Shown in pieces: positions 29,491 to 39,311 of a stretch of 56,130 bases of DNA (positions are counted from its first letter, which is position 1; every line of letters begins with the position of its first letter). A program made the translations under genes and the position numbers. The stretch lies in NCBI GenBank assembly GCA_003164755.1, contig PLUB01000040.1:1-56130 (forward strand), written 5' to 3'. The stretch is from Methanosarcina sp. GTDB lineage: Archaea; Halobacteriota; Methanosarcinia; Methanosarcinales; Methanosarcinaceae. The notes beneath the pieces were generated by a model, which had not been told where the DNA came from, did not search any database, and saw only the letters and a program-made list of their open reading frames with translations.

Positions 29491-32376
29491 TTATTTAATT
29501 CTGCTTCTTTTCATTAGCAGGGAATTGGTCGTTACTGAAACTGAACTAAGTGCCATGAAAGCGGCAGCAAGTTCAGGTGTAATCAAAATCTTGTGAAAGA
29601 AGGGATACAGAATTCCTGCTGCAATAGGGATGCCTATCGTATTGTACCCAAAAGCCCAAAGTAAGTTCTGCTTGATCTTGTTTATGGTAAGCCGGCTCAA
29701 TTTAATGGCAGCAACCACGTCTCTAGGGTCATTTCTTATGAGAACGATTTTTGCGGATTCCATTGCAACATCAGTGCCCGCACCCATAGCAATCCCCACA
29801 TCAGATTGAACCAGGGCAGGGGCGTCATTAATGCCGTCACCTACCATTCCTACAAGCTTGCCCTCATCCTGAAGCTTCTTTATTTCGTATGCTTTATCCT
29901 CGGGCAGCACCTCGGTAAGCAATCTGGAAATCCCAACCTCTGCTGCAATTGCACCGGCTGTAACTGCATTGTCACCGGTTATCATAACTACCTCGATGCC
30001 CATTTTTTTCAGGGTTTCAACTGCCTCTTTAGAGTTTTCCTTCAGAGTGTCAGCAACTGCAACAAGGCCTATAATTTCTTTCCCGGAAGCCACAAAAACT
30101 GCGGTTTTTCCGTTTTCTTCGAAACTCCGCATTTTAGCTTCAAGTTCATCAAATGAGATTCCATTTTCTTCCATAAGTTTACGAGTACCGAGCAAGATTC
30201 TTTTTTCTTCGAAATAGGCTTCGATTCCTTTCCCTGGGACGGAACGAAACCTTTCTACCTTTCCAAGCTTAATTCCTCTTTCCTCAGCCTCTTTTACGAC
30301 AGCTTCCCCTAACGGATGTTCCGACCCTCTTTCAGATGTCGCTGCAATAAAAAGGACTTCTTTTTCCTCATGGTCCGGGGCTGTAAACAAATCTGTAAGT
30401 TTTGGAGTGCCTTCAGTAAGGGTTCCTGTTTTGTCAAAAACGATAGTGTCAAGCTTATGCGCCCTTTCAAGTGCTTCACCGCCTTTTATTAGGATTCCAT
30501 TCTCTGCGCCTTTACCGGTGCCAACCATTATGGCTGCGGGGGTTGCAAGCCCAACGGCACATGGACAGGATATTACCAGAATTGTAATGGCGATAAGCAG
30601 GGAAAAGAGAAATGGGCTAATTCCTCCAAAAGATTCCGATACTCCTACCCCGTAGCTCCAGTATCCTATGAAAAACCAAAAGAAAAAAGCTAACAGGGCA
30701 ATAATATGCACACTTACTATGAAATTGCCCGCAAAAACGTCCGCAACTCTCTGAATGGGGGCTTTGGTTGTCTGAGCAGTTTCCACAAGCCTGATTATCT
30801 GAGCAAGAGTAGTGTCAGCCCCAACTTTTGTTGCTCTGAACCTGAAAGATCCTGTCTTGTTTAGGGTAGCTCCGATAACCACATCTCCCGGATTTTTCTC
30901 CACTGGGATACTTTCTCCTGTGAGCATGGATTCATCTACTGAAGAACTTCCCTCTGCCACAATTCCATCAACCGGGATCTTTTCTCCGGGCCTGACAACA
31001 ACAATGTCGCTTACTACAACTTCTTCAATAGGAATTTCCTTTTCCACGCCGTTAACGAGAATCCTGGAAGTCTTTGCTCTGAGTCCCATCAGTTTCAAAA
31101 TGGCTTCAGACGTCCTACCTCTTGCCTTAGCTTCGAGATACCTCCCAAAGATAATAAAAATTATTAGAAAAACTACAGTGTCATAGTAAAGACTATTATA
31201 CCCCGGGCCCAAATTGAGAAAAGTTGCCGCCACACTGATAAGGTAAGCTGATCCGGTTCCTGCAGCAATCAGTAGGTTCATATCAGTTACGCCATATTTG
31301 AAGCCCTTGAAAGTCCCAACAAAAAACTGCCTTCCAGGGAAAATAAGTACAAGACTAGACAGTATAAAAAGGACGATATGATTGGAAAGGAAGTCAGGCA
31401 CAAAAGATAGGAAGGAAAACATCATGCTCATGTTTCCAAGTCCAATTGGAATTCCCAGCACAAGGGCTATGATCAGGTTATTCCTCTGCCTCCGGATTTC
31501 AGCATCCTGTGACATTTGCTTTCTATCTTCATAATCTACTGTTTCAGTCCTGACAGCTGCTCCATATCCGATGCCCTGAACTGAAGCAATTATCTCTCTG
31601 ACAGAAATTCGGACCGAATCGAATTCTATAACTGCCTTTTCAAGCGGAAAATTTACTGAAGCAGAAATGACACCTTCTGTTTTGTTAAGAACCTTCTCAA
31701 TGTTTGCAGCACAGGATGCACAAGTCATACCCTGAAGATCGAGAGTTACCCTGTCCTTCTCTACCTTATACCCAATGGATTCTATAGCTTCCTCAATTTC
31801 CCTGGGGGAGATAAGGGAAGGATCAAAAATGACTTTTGCCCTTCCTAATTCCAGATTGACGGCTACTGAGTTCACTCCTTTCTTTTTCTTCAACACCTTC
31901 TCAATATTCAGGGCACAGGCCGAGCATGTCATGCCTGAAACTCCAAGGGTAATTTCTGTTTGGTCCGTTTTTTGGCTTGAGGTGCTGAGAGTTTCCTTTT
32001 CTGCAAGCCTGCATTCCTGTGTAGTTAGGGGGCAGGCTTGAAATCTTCCTTCCACTTCTTCTAAAGCTATATCAACAGTTTCTGAGGCTACGCCTGTTAT
32101 ACCTGCAGCAGTTAAGGTTCCTGCTTCAATATTTGCCTGTACCTCTCTTGATCCTTCTTCAGTTTCTTCTTCAACATCTGTTGAGTAGCCAGCCTTTCGG
32201 ATAGCCTCTTTTAGATCATGCATACTAACTTTTTGAGGGTTAAAACTAACAGTAGCACGTTCAGCTTCCAGATTTACCCCAACTGACTCCACTCCTTCAA
32301 GCAAAGATACAGCATCCTCTACTTTTTTCTGGCAGTGACCACAGGTCATGCCATAGACTCCTATATTAACTTCCAT
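29491..32376 (-). CDS. copA: Copper-exporting P1B-type ATPase with three HMA domains
   Basis: The 961-residue pump uses ATP to move Cu+ out across the membrane. Three heavy-metal-associated domains have CxxC pairs at residues 12-15 (CGHC), 151-154 (CSAC) and 219-222 (CASC). The first two are separated by a long acidic linker. About eight membrane helices follow, with the ion-binding CPC in [13 protein letters not shown], the phosphorylation site DKTGTLTEG, the HP motif in SEHPLG, and [12 protein letters not shown]. The duplicated GMTCxxC modules and the CPC identify the Cu(I) subfamily. copZ and a CxxC-less HMA-like gene are just upstream, so this is a copper homeostasis cluster. Confidence 0.95.
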   Translation of the reverse strand: MEVNIGVYGMTCGHCQKKVEDAVSLLEGVESVGVNLEAERATVSFNPQKVSMHDLKEAIRKAGYSTDVEEETEEGSREVQANIEAGTLTAAGITGVASETVDIALEEVEGRFQACPLTTQECRLAEKETLSTSSQKTDQTEITLGVSGMTCSACALNIEKVLKKKKGVNSVAVNLELGRAKVIFDPSLISPREIEEAIESIGYKVEKDRVTLDLQGMTCASCAANIEKVLNKTEGVISASVNFPLEKAVIEFDSVRISVREIIASVQGIGYGAAVRTETVDYEDRKQMSQDAEIRRQRNNLIIALVLGIPIGLGNMSMMFSFLSFVPDFLSNHIVLFILSSLVLIFPGRQFFVGTFKGFKYGVTDMNLLIAAGTGSAYLISVAATFLNLGPGYNSLYYDTVVFLIIFIIFGRYLEAKARGRTSEAILKLMGLRAKTSRILVNGVEKEIPIEEVVVSDIVVVRPGEKIPVDGIVAEGSSSVDESMLTGESIPVEKNPGDVVIGATLNKTGSFRFRATKVGADTTLAQIIRLVETAQTTKAPIQRVADVFAGNFIVSVHIIALLAFFFWFFIGYWSYGVGVSESFGGISPFLFSLLIAITILVISCPCAVGLATPAAIMVGTGKGAENGILIKGGEALERAHKLDTIVFDKTGTLTEGTPKLTDLFTAPDHEEKEVLFIAATSERGSEHPLGEAVVKEAEERGIKLGKVERFRSVPGKGIEAYFEEKRILLGTRKLMEENGISFDELEAKMRSFEENGKTAVFVASGKEIIGLVAVADTLKENSKEAVETLKKMGIEVVMITGDNAVTAGAIAAEVGISRLLTEVLPEDKAYEIKKLQDEGKLVGMVGDGINDAPALVQSDVGIAMGAGTDVAMESAKIVLIRNDPRDVVAAIKLSRLTINKIKQNLLWAFGYNTIGIPIAAGILYPFFHKILITPELAAAFMALSSVSVTTNSLLMKRSRIK

Positions 32377-32417
32377 AGAATAATGCCGCCCATATTTTTT
32401 CCAGACCTTCCCGGAGC

Positions 32418-32615
32418 TTAGAGAGCCTTTACTGATTTCGTTATGATTTTATAACCTTCTTTAAGCAGGGTCATCCGTATGACGTGCGCATCAGTTATCT
32501 GGCTGTCATAGAATGCATTCACTGTCCTATCAGAAATAGTTATGTTTACTCTGACCACACCTTTTGGTAAAGTTAACGAGCTTTGTGGCCTGTTTTTGTA
32601 GTACTTGTAGACCAT
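32418..32615 (-). CDS. Small HMA-like protein lacking the CxxC motif
   Basis: The 65-residue protein has the strand-helix-strand pattern of an HMA domain's second half ([20 protein letters not shown], then [18 protein letters not shown]), comparable with VRKVEVNLRNKNVVVEYDER...IKAAVKEVGYEP of the adjacent chaperone. The metal-binding GMTCxxC loop is absent. It sits between copA and copZ on the same strand. It may be a degenerate chaperone or a regulator of the pump; both are inference. The ribosome-binding site is weak. Confidence 0.5.
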   Translation of the reverse strand: MVYKYYKNRPQSSLTLPKGVVRVNITISDRTVNAFYDSQITDAHVIRMTLLKEGYKIITKSVKAL

Positions 32616-32759
32616 ATGTCTACTATGAATCTCGTATCTCTGATGGGTTCACAAACTCCTGATTAGCTGTTTTTTCAAACAGGCGCTTCACTCATTGTAA
32701 TAAAAATCTGTACCTTTTGGAATATATTTCTTTGAAACTGATGTGCGAGATCCATATCA

Positions 32760-32987
32760 TTACACAGGCTCATACCCGACTTCCTTAACTGCAGCCTTGA
32801 TTTTTTCGAGGTTTGCCTTCCTTTCGTCGTATTCAACAACTACATTCTTATTCCGAAGATTTACCTCCACTTTCCTTACACCTTCTATAGCTTCAATTGC
32901 TTTTTTAATACTCATCTCACAGTGTCCGCAGGACATGTCCTCAACTTTTATTGTTTCTTGAGTTATGCTTTCGCCCTCCAATTTCAT
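32760..32987 (-). CDS. copZ: Copper chaperone (CopZ-like HMA protein)
   Basis: The 75-residue single HMA domain has the metal site MSCGHCEMSIKKAIEAIEG (CGHC at residues 20-23) and ends VKEVGYEPV. Such chaperones hand Cu+ to CopA or regulators in the cytosol. Position upstream of copA on the same strand supports the assignment. The ribosome-binding site is poor; the ATG at 32987 adds about ten residues before the conserved strand, so a slightly later start is possible. Confidence 0.88.
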   Translation of the reverse strand: MKLEGESITQETIKVEDMSCGHCEMSIKKAIEAIEGVRKVEVNLRNKNVVVEYDERKANLEKIKAAVKEVGYEPV

Positions 32988-33276
32988 ACTTGTTCAGATT
33001 ACTTTATCAAATAAATTTATTGACTACTGTAAGAATAATGATTCAAATAGAATATTTGATTAACTATAGGTTTACAACTATATTTTTTGGGAATATATCT
33101 ATGGATATTTTATATAGTTTCTGCAAATTACTTTTTTTACAGGCTCAATACAAACAGAACACAAACATAATCAAACAGAATAACACTATATATTAGAATC
33201 ATTATATTTTATAAATACTATGTAGTTTAGTAATATATAATGTAAAAATAATATGATTTATAACGAGGTTTTTCCG

Positions 33277-33518
33277 ATGAATCTCAAAAAATTGTTTCTG
33301 GAAGAAAATGTAGGTGGCTTTGATCTCCTGTTCGAACTATGTTTGGAGTGCTTGCAATAATTGCTCTGGGAATAGGTTTTGTGAAAACGTCTCCCTGGAA
33401 ATAGGTTGTTACCCTGATAGCTTTTACAGGGCTCTACAGTTCTATCCTGAGACACACTGAACTCCCTATTCTATCTTTAAGATTAATACTGCAAAAAATA
33501 ATTAGAGATGGATTTTAA
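33277..33518 (+). pseudogene. DUF2892 small membrane protein, frameshift and in-frame TAG
   Basis: From the ATG at 33277 the frame encodes MNLKKLFLEENVGGFDLL. A one-step shift near 33337 leads into MFGVLAIIALGIGFVKTSPW, a Lys, then TAG at 33402-33404, then VVTLIAFTGLYSSILRH to a TAA at 33516. This is the DUF2892 (YgaP-like inner-membrane) pattern of two hydrophobic hairpin segments. TGG (Trp) would be expected at the TAG. In pyrrolysine-using methanogens TAG can be read, but the separate frameshift argues for a dead gene. Confidence 0.65.
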
Positions 33519-33696
33519 GGATTTTAAGTATTTATCCTGATCAGGGTATTCTGAAAGATGTCCGTTCTTCTTCAATTCGCTTTCATTTTCAATGAAATTG
33601 CCTGAATGAGATTGGAATATATTTAATTAATTTTTAAAATGAAAATATTTGCTTCTTTTGTTTCCCAGATAATATTAAAAAACTATACTATTTTTA

Positions 33697-33811
33697 GGAC
33701 TTACACACTTGAGATATAAAATTAAGTACAATAAACACTGTGGTTTAATATTTTAGTTTAGGCAGTTGAAGGTTTAATGCTATTGATTTTTCTTCTCAAG
33801 TACGGAAGTCC
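33697..33811 (+). repeat. 115-bp inverted-repeat element, copy B
   Basis: Begins GGACTTACACACTTGAG and ends CTCAAGTACGGAAGTCC, giving nearly complementary ends of about 17 bp. Its interior is homologous to copies A and C read in the opposite orientation. No coding capacity. Confidence 0.75.
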
Positions 33812-34415
33812 TGAGGATCTCAAGGAAAACAATAAGCTTCCCAAATAAAGTTAAGTGGCTGTACAATCAAATGAGCTTTACAGCGTTAATTTTAACTTTT
33901 GTAGAGATCAAAGGGGATCAACAAAGAAAACAGAAAATAGGGTTTTGGACAAGTGAATCCCTGCAAAAAATGTAGAACTCCTCGTAATAAATGGATATTA
34001 AGAAAGTTGTTAAACGGTAGGTTCTTCAAAACATCAATTGATTAATGACGTAGCGCCGTGGATTCCAGAAATACTATATTGTTTTTTACCGATGTTTATC
34101 CTTTTCATTTTTGATATATCACTTTTTAGCATCGTTTGCAAGTTCTATCCATTTCATATACTGCATAAATTCTTGTAGTTTTCCAAACAGTTGATCCTGA
34201 TTTTATCTATACTTGGAAATCGGCCTTTCTGATTTCCTTTTTGTGAATATGTTTCAGTGGCTGTCTGTCCGCCAGAAAAATGTTTCCTGTTTTATGCCAA
34301 TTATATCGGATCAAAACTATAACGTTTACATTGAGGATCAATTGGATTTTGAATATAAAAAAATTGTTTTTATCCATATTATTTTTTTGTAGGAAGGAAG
34401 AAATCGCGTGGAATT
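33812..34415. other. Spacer with possible decayed coding trace
   Basis: On the minus strand around 34115-34200 a stretch reads FGKLQEFMQYMKWIELANDA, ending in a stop, with no start; probably a gene tail of unknown family. Nothing else is seen. Confidence 0.3.
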
Positions 34416-34884
34416 TTAGATATCCAGAACTTCAACAGCCAGATCAGCGTTGATGATATAATTAAAGTTGATTATTTTATCCCATTTCTGCTGCATGAAC
34501 ATAGACTGGAAACATAATCCAATAATCCTTTTTTTTTCCGAATTTTCAAGGACCTTTCTGGCAATTTCGTTTGCTTTTTCAGGATTTATCCCAGTTTTCG
34601 GCATCGTAAGCCCACCTAGAGGGACTATCACGTCAGCATGTGCATCTGTGGGTTCTCCAAGCTGCATAACCCTCAGGAGTCATATGGATTGATCTAGCTT
34701 TCTCAATGTCTAGACCGGGGATGAAGGCAAGCTTTCTGTCCCGGACTACGAAACTTAGAAGTTCAGCAAAGGGAGTGCAGAAACCTGGAGTTCCTACAAA
34801 AGTGATCTTTTCTGCTCCTTCTGCAAGGTCCCTGAAATTGTTCAGGATGCCTCCTACTCCTTGTGAGGTGTTTATTATTGACAT
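34416..34884 (-). pseudogene. DUF2124 archaeal protein, single frameshift
   Basis: The first frame (ATG at 34884) gives ITFVGTPGFCTPFAELLSFV and GLDIEKARSIHMTPEG. A one-base step near 34670 leads into MQLGEPTDAHADVIVPLGGL and the remaining 70 residues. Joined, they form one protein of about 155 residues typical of DUF2124, an archaeal family of unknown function. A single indel separates the halves, so sequencing error or a very recent mutation is possible. Confidence 0.75.
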
Positions 34885-35482
34885 AATAAATGTTCTCCTT
34901 ATTGAGCTTTCATTAAACTCCTGTTTTTGAGTACTCTCTGTAGCATTATATATTTCTATTATGATATTGAGGCTATTCCCTCAAATAAGTTTAGTTGATT
35001 AGCTCATCTCCAAACAAAGGCAAGACATTATTGTTCATAGATATTGCACAAGATTAGGAAACTGACATGGAAATATTGCAAAATAATTATGTATTGACTA
35101 GGTTATTTAGTAAAAGGCACGAAATGTTTTTTTGCATTCTGTTTATTGCTTAGAGTAACCATTCTATTTGGGATCTGAAGCTGCTTTTTTAAATAGTTCT
35201 CATTTTTCATAGGTTAACTATTTTTATGCACAACCTCAAATACTGAGTGTAGCAATTTCCGACTTTAATCTGAGGCCTTTAGTATAAAAATAACACTCTG
35301 TAGACCTTTCTTTAGACATTTTGTGTCTTATCTGATTACAAATGAAGCAGTCTTATACATATTTTCAGGACGAGTTCTTAATCTTTCTGGTATACTTCTT
35401 CATCGTAGACAGGCTCAAGGTAGTTATTTTTTATATAAGTTCTTGAGATCGTTTTTATGTTTAGGGAGTTCTCTCCAGATCT
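34885..35482. other. Gene-free spacer
   Basis: No supported coding region; the plus-strand frame at 35323-35556 runs antisense into the FmdE gene and is rejected. Confidence 0.4.
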
Positions 35483-36067
35483 TCACTCATCTTTTGCCTC
35501 AAAGCAAGGGATACATACTATTTTTCCATTTCTCACTCTTCCCAGAGATTCCATAAAACCTTCCCCACATTTGCTACAAATCAGAGTAGAGTAAATTATG
35601 GCTTTTTCTGGAGGCTTTATTTCCATTTCCCTGACCCAGAACAGTTTTTCCTCTTGCATTTCTAGGACCCTCTGGCTTTTTGCTTCGTGTAAGGCTCGAA
35701 AATCCTTTGTCTCCTCTGGGCTTGCAGTTTCACTCCTCATTTTTACGAAGAGTGCAACATGGTCTTCATCCTGCGAAAGTATCTCGGGTTTCAAGGAAAT
35801 CCGGATGGCCTTTTTATCGCCTCTCTTGAAATATGTGTAAACATGCTTCCCGTGATCTTTAAAAATCATATTTCCCTTCCCGCAAGTACAGCCGTTTATT
35901 GCTTGAATAGCATCAATAGCACATGATCTGTTTTCAACAATTGCAACTAATTCTTCGTCTTTGCTCCGGTCTCTAAAGTAATTGGCAGCTAGTAATGCTA
36001 CCCTATAACCAATTGAAAGCCCTGGACATACATGCCCATGAAATTGTACAACAGTATTGAAATTCAA
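35483..36067 (-). CDS. FmdE-family protein with C-terminal zinc finger
   Basis: The 194-residue protein begins with the FmdE fold signature: FHGHVCPGLSIGYRVALLA (residues 9-27), and then RSCAIDAIQAINGCTCGKGN with the metal-binding Cys/His set. The C-terminus has CSKCGEGFMESLGRVRNGK and CIPC, a four-Cys zinc ribbon. FmdE proteins were named from a formylmethanofuran dehydrogenase operon, but many are stand-alone metalloproteins whose role is unsettled, so a direct role in methanogenesis is not claimed. The gene is single. Confidence 0.85.
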   Translation of the reverse strand: MNFNTVVQFHGHVCPGLSIGYRVALLAANYFRDRSKDEELVAIVENRSCAIDAIQAINGCTCGKGNMIFKDHGKHVYTYFKRGDKKAIRISLKPEILSQDEDHVALFVKMRSETASPEETKDFRALHEAKSQRVLEMQEEKLFWVREMEIKPPEKAIIYSTLICSKCGEGFMESLGRVRNGKIVCIPCFEAKDE

Positions 36068-36481
36068 ATTTTTAACTCCTACTTCAGTTGATTTTCCTGT
36101 TGATATGGTTAATTTTTATAATATCGTTTCTTATTATCTAAATACTATTTGCCCAGGTAGAGTTATTCGCGATGATAATATTATAGTTAGTCAGTAAATC
36201 TCCTACTGAACAGTACATAGTAATATCCATCGAGGAAACTATCAAAAGATTAAGTACTTACTCAAAAATTGACTTATAAATAGAAAGGTTCCTACAGATA
36301 ATCTACCGGTCAGACGATAACAAGGTCCTTAAGAGGAGACAACGTACTCGGTTAAATTTTTTAAGCGGTTCTTGGGCCAGATTCCCTGAATGCTTGAAAT
36401 TACCATAGCTTTCTTTTAAGTGTTAGAACAATATGTCGACTTTATTGTCATAACTTTCCTGATATTCATTAATGCAATACT
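36068..36481. other. Spacer upstream of a P-type ATPase remnant
   Basis: No coding region recognised; the 5' part of the ATPase may be decayed beyond recognition. Confidence 0.35.
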
Positions 36482-37189
36482 ATGTTTTTTTCAGGAGCAG
36501 CAATTATCAATGTAAAATCTCTCAAGTGGAAGCTCAACGTTAAGGTTACCGTTGCTCCAGGATGGGCACTTGTTAGCCATAGTGTCAAGAGACATTGTGC
36601 CCTTTCGATAGTACTCTTTTTGCTTGCCATTGCCTTTTCAGTTTCTTACATCAGGATTGCATTACTTATACCTAAGAATAACTCATAGGTATTTCTGAGT
36701 AAGTAGTACTCTTTTTTTGATTGATTTCATCACCATGGCTATAGCGACTTACAACATCAGGCTTCCCAAGACCCAGTGCCTTGGGACATATAGCATCGCT
36801 GGCAAGAGTTGCAGTATTTCTGGGCATGTTAATGGTAGCCGAATCTTGTGGGCTACTATTAATATATCTGGATGAGTCATCGGGACTCACTAGCAACATA
36901 GGGTTGCATACATTTGTCTTTGACATGCTGATCTTAGGAGGTATGTTCATGATACTCGTGGTGAGAGAGAAGGGTTATTTTTGAGGAGTCTATTCCCAGC
37001 AAAACACTCATAGCAGCCATATGTGGCAATATGGTAATAACTTTTGCAATTTCAACCTTCGGGATCCCAAGCTTGATACTGATAGCTACTTATTATAAAC
37101 TGCTGGTATTGATATGGTATTTTGCATTTGCCTTGATTATTAATAATATTGTTAAGGTTAAAGTATTGAAATATCCCATAATCAATTAG
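36482..37189 (+). pseudogene. Plasma-membrane-type (P3A) H+-ATPase remnant
   Basis: Pieces in several frames match the P3A family. Near 36500-36610, KSLKWKLNVKVTV and DGHLLAIVSRDIVP match the start of the actuator domain. Near 36710 there is LFLIDFITMAIATYNIRLPK, and then SLARVAVFLGMLMVAESCGL. LHTFVFDMLILGG and MILVVREKGYF precede a TGA where Trp is expected. After another frameshift come KTLIAAICGNMVITFAI and the last helices, ending in a TAG at 37187-37189. The phosphorylation and nucleotide domains are missing, so most of the gene has been deleted. Confidence 0.7.
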
Positions 37190-37213
37190 GAAGTTATTTA
37201 TGATAGGTCTCAT

Positions 37214-37762
37214 ATGTATAACTTGATGGTCAATAGAGTTAAGCGCAGAGTATCCTGCTTCCCAAAAGCAACCTATTATAAACCCAGGGAAGTTCCGTTC
37301 TGTGATCTCGAAACTATCAACTTATCCATCGAAAATCTTGAGGCTCTACGTCTTTGCGATCTCCTCAATGTCGAGCAGAACGAGGCCGCTGAAATGATGG
37401 GTGTCTCCCGGAAAACCTTATGGAACGACTTGCAAAAAGCCAGAGAGAAAGTAGTCGATGCCCTTGTAAATGGCAAAGCAATTGAGATTTCTGGTGGAGT
37501 GTACATAAATAGCGGCGAGTGTAAGATCGACTTTCTCTGCAAAGGATGTGAACATGAGTGGGAATCACAATGCCGTGAGGAACGCCCCACTATCTGTCCT
37601 AAGTGTAGTTCCAGCATTATTTACCGAATCGGCGGCGATGGAAAAGGAAAAAGATTTATTAAGAACAATTACTGCTGTCCCAAAAACAAAGGGAAAGCGG
37701 TGATAAATGCTAAAGCAGGAAGTTTAAGAAATGACAAAAATTGCAATACCATCAATGAATAA
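37214..37762 (+). CDS. DUF134 HTH protein with zinc-ribbon extension
   Basis: The 182-residue protein has the DUF134 order: RRVSCFPKATYYKPREVPF, NLSIENLEALRLCDLL, and the helix-turn-helix EAAEMMGVSRKTLWNDLQKA, followed by VVDALVNGKAIEI. An extension carries CKGCEHEWESQC and ICPKCSS, a probable four-Cys zinc site. The family is thought to be DNA-binding and is often coupled to NifX-like and Mrp genes. The start may be 37214 or Met at 37226; the family N-terminus begins near the second. It overlaps the next gene by 32 bases. Confidence 0.8.
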   Translation: MYNLMVNRVKRRVSCFPKATYYKPREVPFCDLETINLSIENLEALRLCDLLNVEQNEAAEMMGVSRKTLWNDLQKAREKVVDALVNGKAIEISGGVYINSGECKIDFLCKGCEHEWESQCREERPTICPKCSSSIIYRIGGDGKGKRFIKNNYCCPKNKGKAVINAKAGSLRNDKNCNTINE

Positions 37763-38105
37763 TGGTGGACTAGAGTCTGATGTATGTGTCCACTTTGGTT
37801 CATGCGAATATTTTACCGTTGTAGATGTACAGGACCAAGCTATTACAGACATTGAGACAATAAGCAATATATCTCCTAATGGCGAGCACAACTGTGCTGC
37901 ACCTTCGATAATCTTGAAATCGCATAATATCGAGACAGTAATCGTCTCGGGCATCGGTGGAAGGCCATTAATATCCCTGGTTGAAAATAAAATAAAGGTA
38001 TTTGCTGGAGCTAGGGGTAAGGTTTCCGATGCTCTTCAGGACTATAACAATGGGTGGCTGCAGGAATTATCTACAAATGCCACTTGTAACTGCTCTCATC
38101 ACTAG
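37731..38105 (+). CDS. NifX/NifB-like (dinitrogenase iron-molybdenum cofactor family) protein
   Basis: The 124-residue protein begins MTKIAIPSMNNGGLESDVCVHFGSCEYFTVVDV, with the family signature of a small metal-cluster-binding fold, and has IVSGIGGRPL. The C-terminal tail CNCSHH may bind metal. Family members bind Fe-S or FeMo-co precursors; here no nif structural genes are nearby, so a general metal-cluster role is more likely. Translational coupling is suggested by the 32-base overlap with the DUF134 gene. Confidence 0.85.
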   Translation: MTKIAIPSMNNGGLESDVCVHFGSCEYFTVVDVQDQAITDIETISNISPNGEHNCAAPSIILKSHNIETVIVSGIGGRPLISLVENKIKVFAGARGKVSDALQDYNNGWLQELSTNATCNCSHH

Positions 38106-38220
38106 AGTTAGATTAAGTGATATTTGTAGGAATCATTTGATTCTGCAAGATCAAGGGTCTAGCGCTTATAACACCTAAAAAAAGCTAAGGCAAGCAAAAT
38201 TTGGATGTTTAATAGTATTA

Positions 38221-38335
38221 GGACTTGTGCAGTTGAACTGAAAAATCAGTATCATTAAATTTTTAACTGTTTGACATACTAATTCAAACAACATTGATTA
38301 ATGCGATCTATTTTGTTGCTCAAGTGTGTAAATCC
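38221..38335 (+). repeat. 115-bp inverted-repeat element, copy C
   Basis: Begins GGACTTGTGCAGTTGAACTG and ends CTCAAGTGTGTAAATCC. With the flanks TTA and TAA the outer ends are also complementary. Same orientation as copy A. The rest of the 38106-38471 spacer shows no gene. Confidence 0.75.
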
Positions 38336-38471
38336 TAAGTATATTGCATCAATAATTTAGTATCTAAATCTGTGTTCTATCACTATTGTATATTGAAATG
38401 ATCCTTTTGTGTCTAGGTGAGGGTGTGGTATCCAAACCCAAATCAGATTTTTAAAAAGCGGAGTTGAAAAT

Positions 38472-39161
38472 ATGGATATAAAAGAGATAAACAGCTATGG
38501 TCAGGAACTAATGGAATGCCTTAAACTCACAACGTCTCCGGTTGCAGTAAAGCTGATCCATAATGGGGAGGAAGTTCCCGAGGGAATTGAAAAGGTAGAT
38601 GAGCCTATGAGGCACTGCCAGCTGGTTGATAGAGTACGAAGAACAGGTGAGGAGTTCTATACCTTTGGCGAAGATCAAATGTGCAAAGGCGGAGCTAGTG
38701 CTATGGGCATTGGGGAGATGCCTGCAAAAGTAGCCAGTGGGGAATTTTACTACAAAGGACTTAAACAGTTCAGCACTCAGGCTGCTGCAATGCGGACAAT
38801 TGATATGGTTCCTAAGCTTCCTCCGAATTCAACAGAAACTGTCTTATACTCCCCTCTGGAAAAAACCTCATTTACTCCGGATGTTATTGTGGTCATATGC
38901 AACCCTAGACAAATCATGTTGCTTACACAAGCTTTTATGTACAAGATCGGAGGCAGGCTTGAAGCCAGTTTCGCTGGAAAGCAGAGCTTATGTTCTGACA
39001 GTGTTGTGCAAGTGTATAGGGAAGGTAAAATCGGAGTTACAGTCGGTTGCAGTGGCAGCAGATCTTATACCAAAATCGCCGATGAAGAGATGATTATAGG
39101 AATTCCGGTTGAACTTTTAGCTGATGTTGTTTCTGGCCTCAAGGAAATATGTCCGAAATGA
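38472..39161 (+). CDS. DUF169 family protein
   Basis: The 229-residue protein matches DUF169: TSPVAVKLIHNGEEVPEGIE near the N-terminus, MRHCQLVDRVRRTGEEFYT, MCKGGASAMGIGEMP and SGSRSYTKIADEEMIIGIP. Conserved Cys and Gly positions suggest cofactor or metal binding, but the function of the family is not known. GGAG lies about ten bases upstream. It precedes the damaged atwA gene by 150 bases on the same strand. Confidence 0.85.
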   Translation: MDIKEINSYGQELMECLKLTTSPVAVKLIHNGEEVPEGIEKVDEPMRHCQLVDRVRRTGEEFYTFGEDQMCKGGASAMGIGEMPAKVASGEFYYKGLKQFSTQAAAMRTIDMVPKLPPNSTETVLYSPLEKTSFTPDVIVVICNPRQIMLLTQAFMYKIGGRLEASFAGKQSLCSDSVVQVYREGKIGVTVGCSGSRSYTKIADEEMIIGIPVELLADVVSGLKEICPK

Positions 39162-39311
39162 AATCTAAAACTTGAATTTTTCCTTTAAATTGAGAATCTT
39201 TCGTGTTCAAGTTATTTCATAGTGTTTTTTATTTATCTTACAAAAATACTCACGCAGGCAACAAACAGCCATAAGAATGTTATTGCAGTTCATAATTACG
39301 GAGGAAAAATC

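Noticed and set aside
34416..34884. Two separate small overlapping genes
   Set aside because: The two frames join with a one-base step into one DUF2124 protein of normal length, so a frameshifted single gene is the simpler reading.
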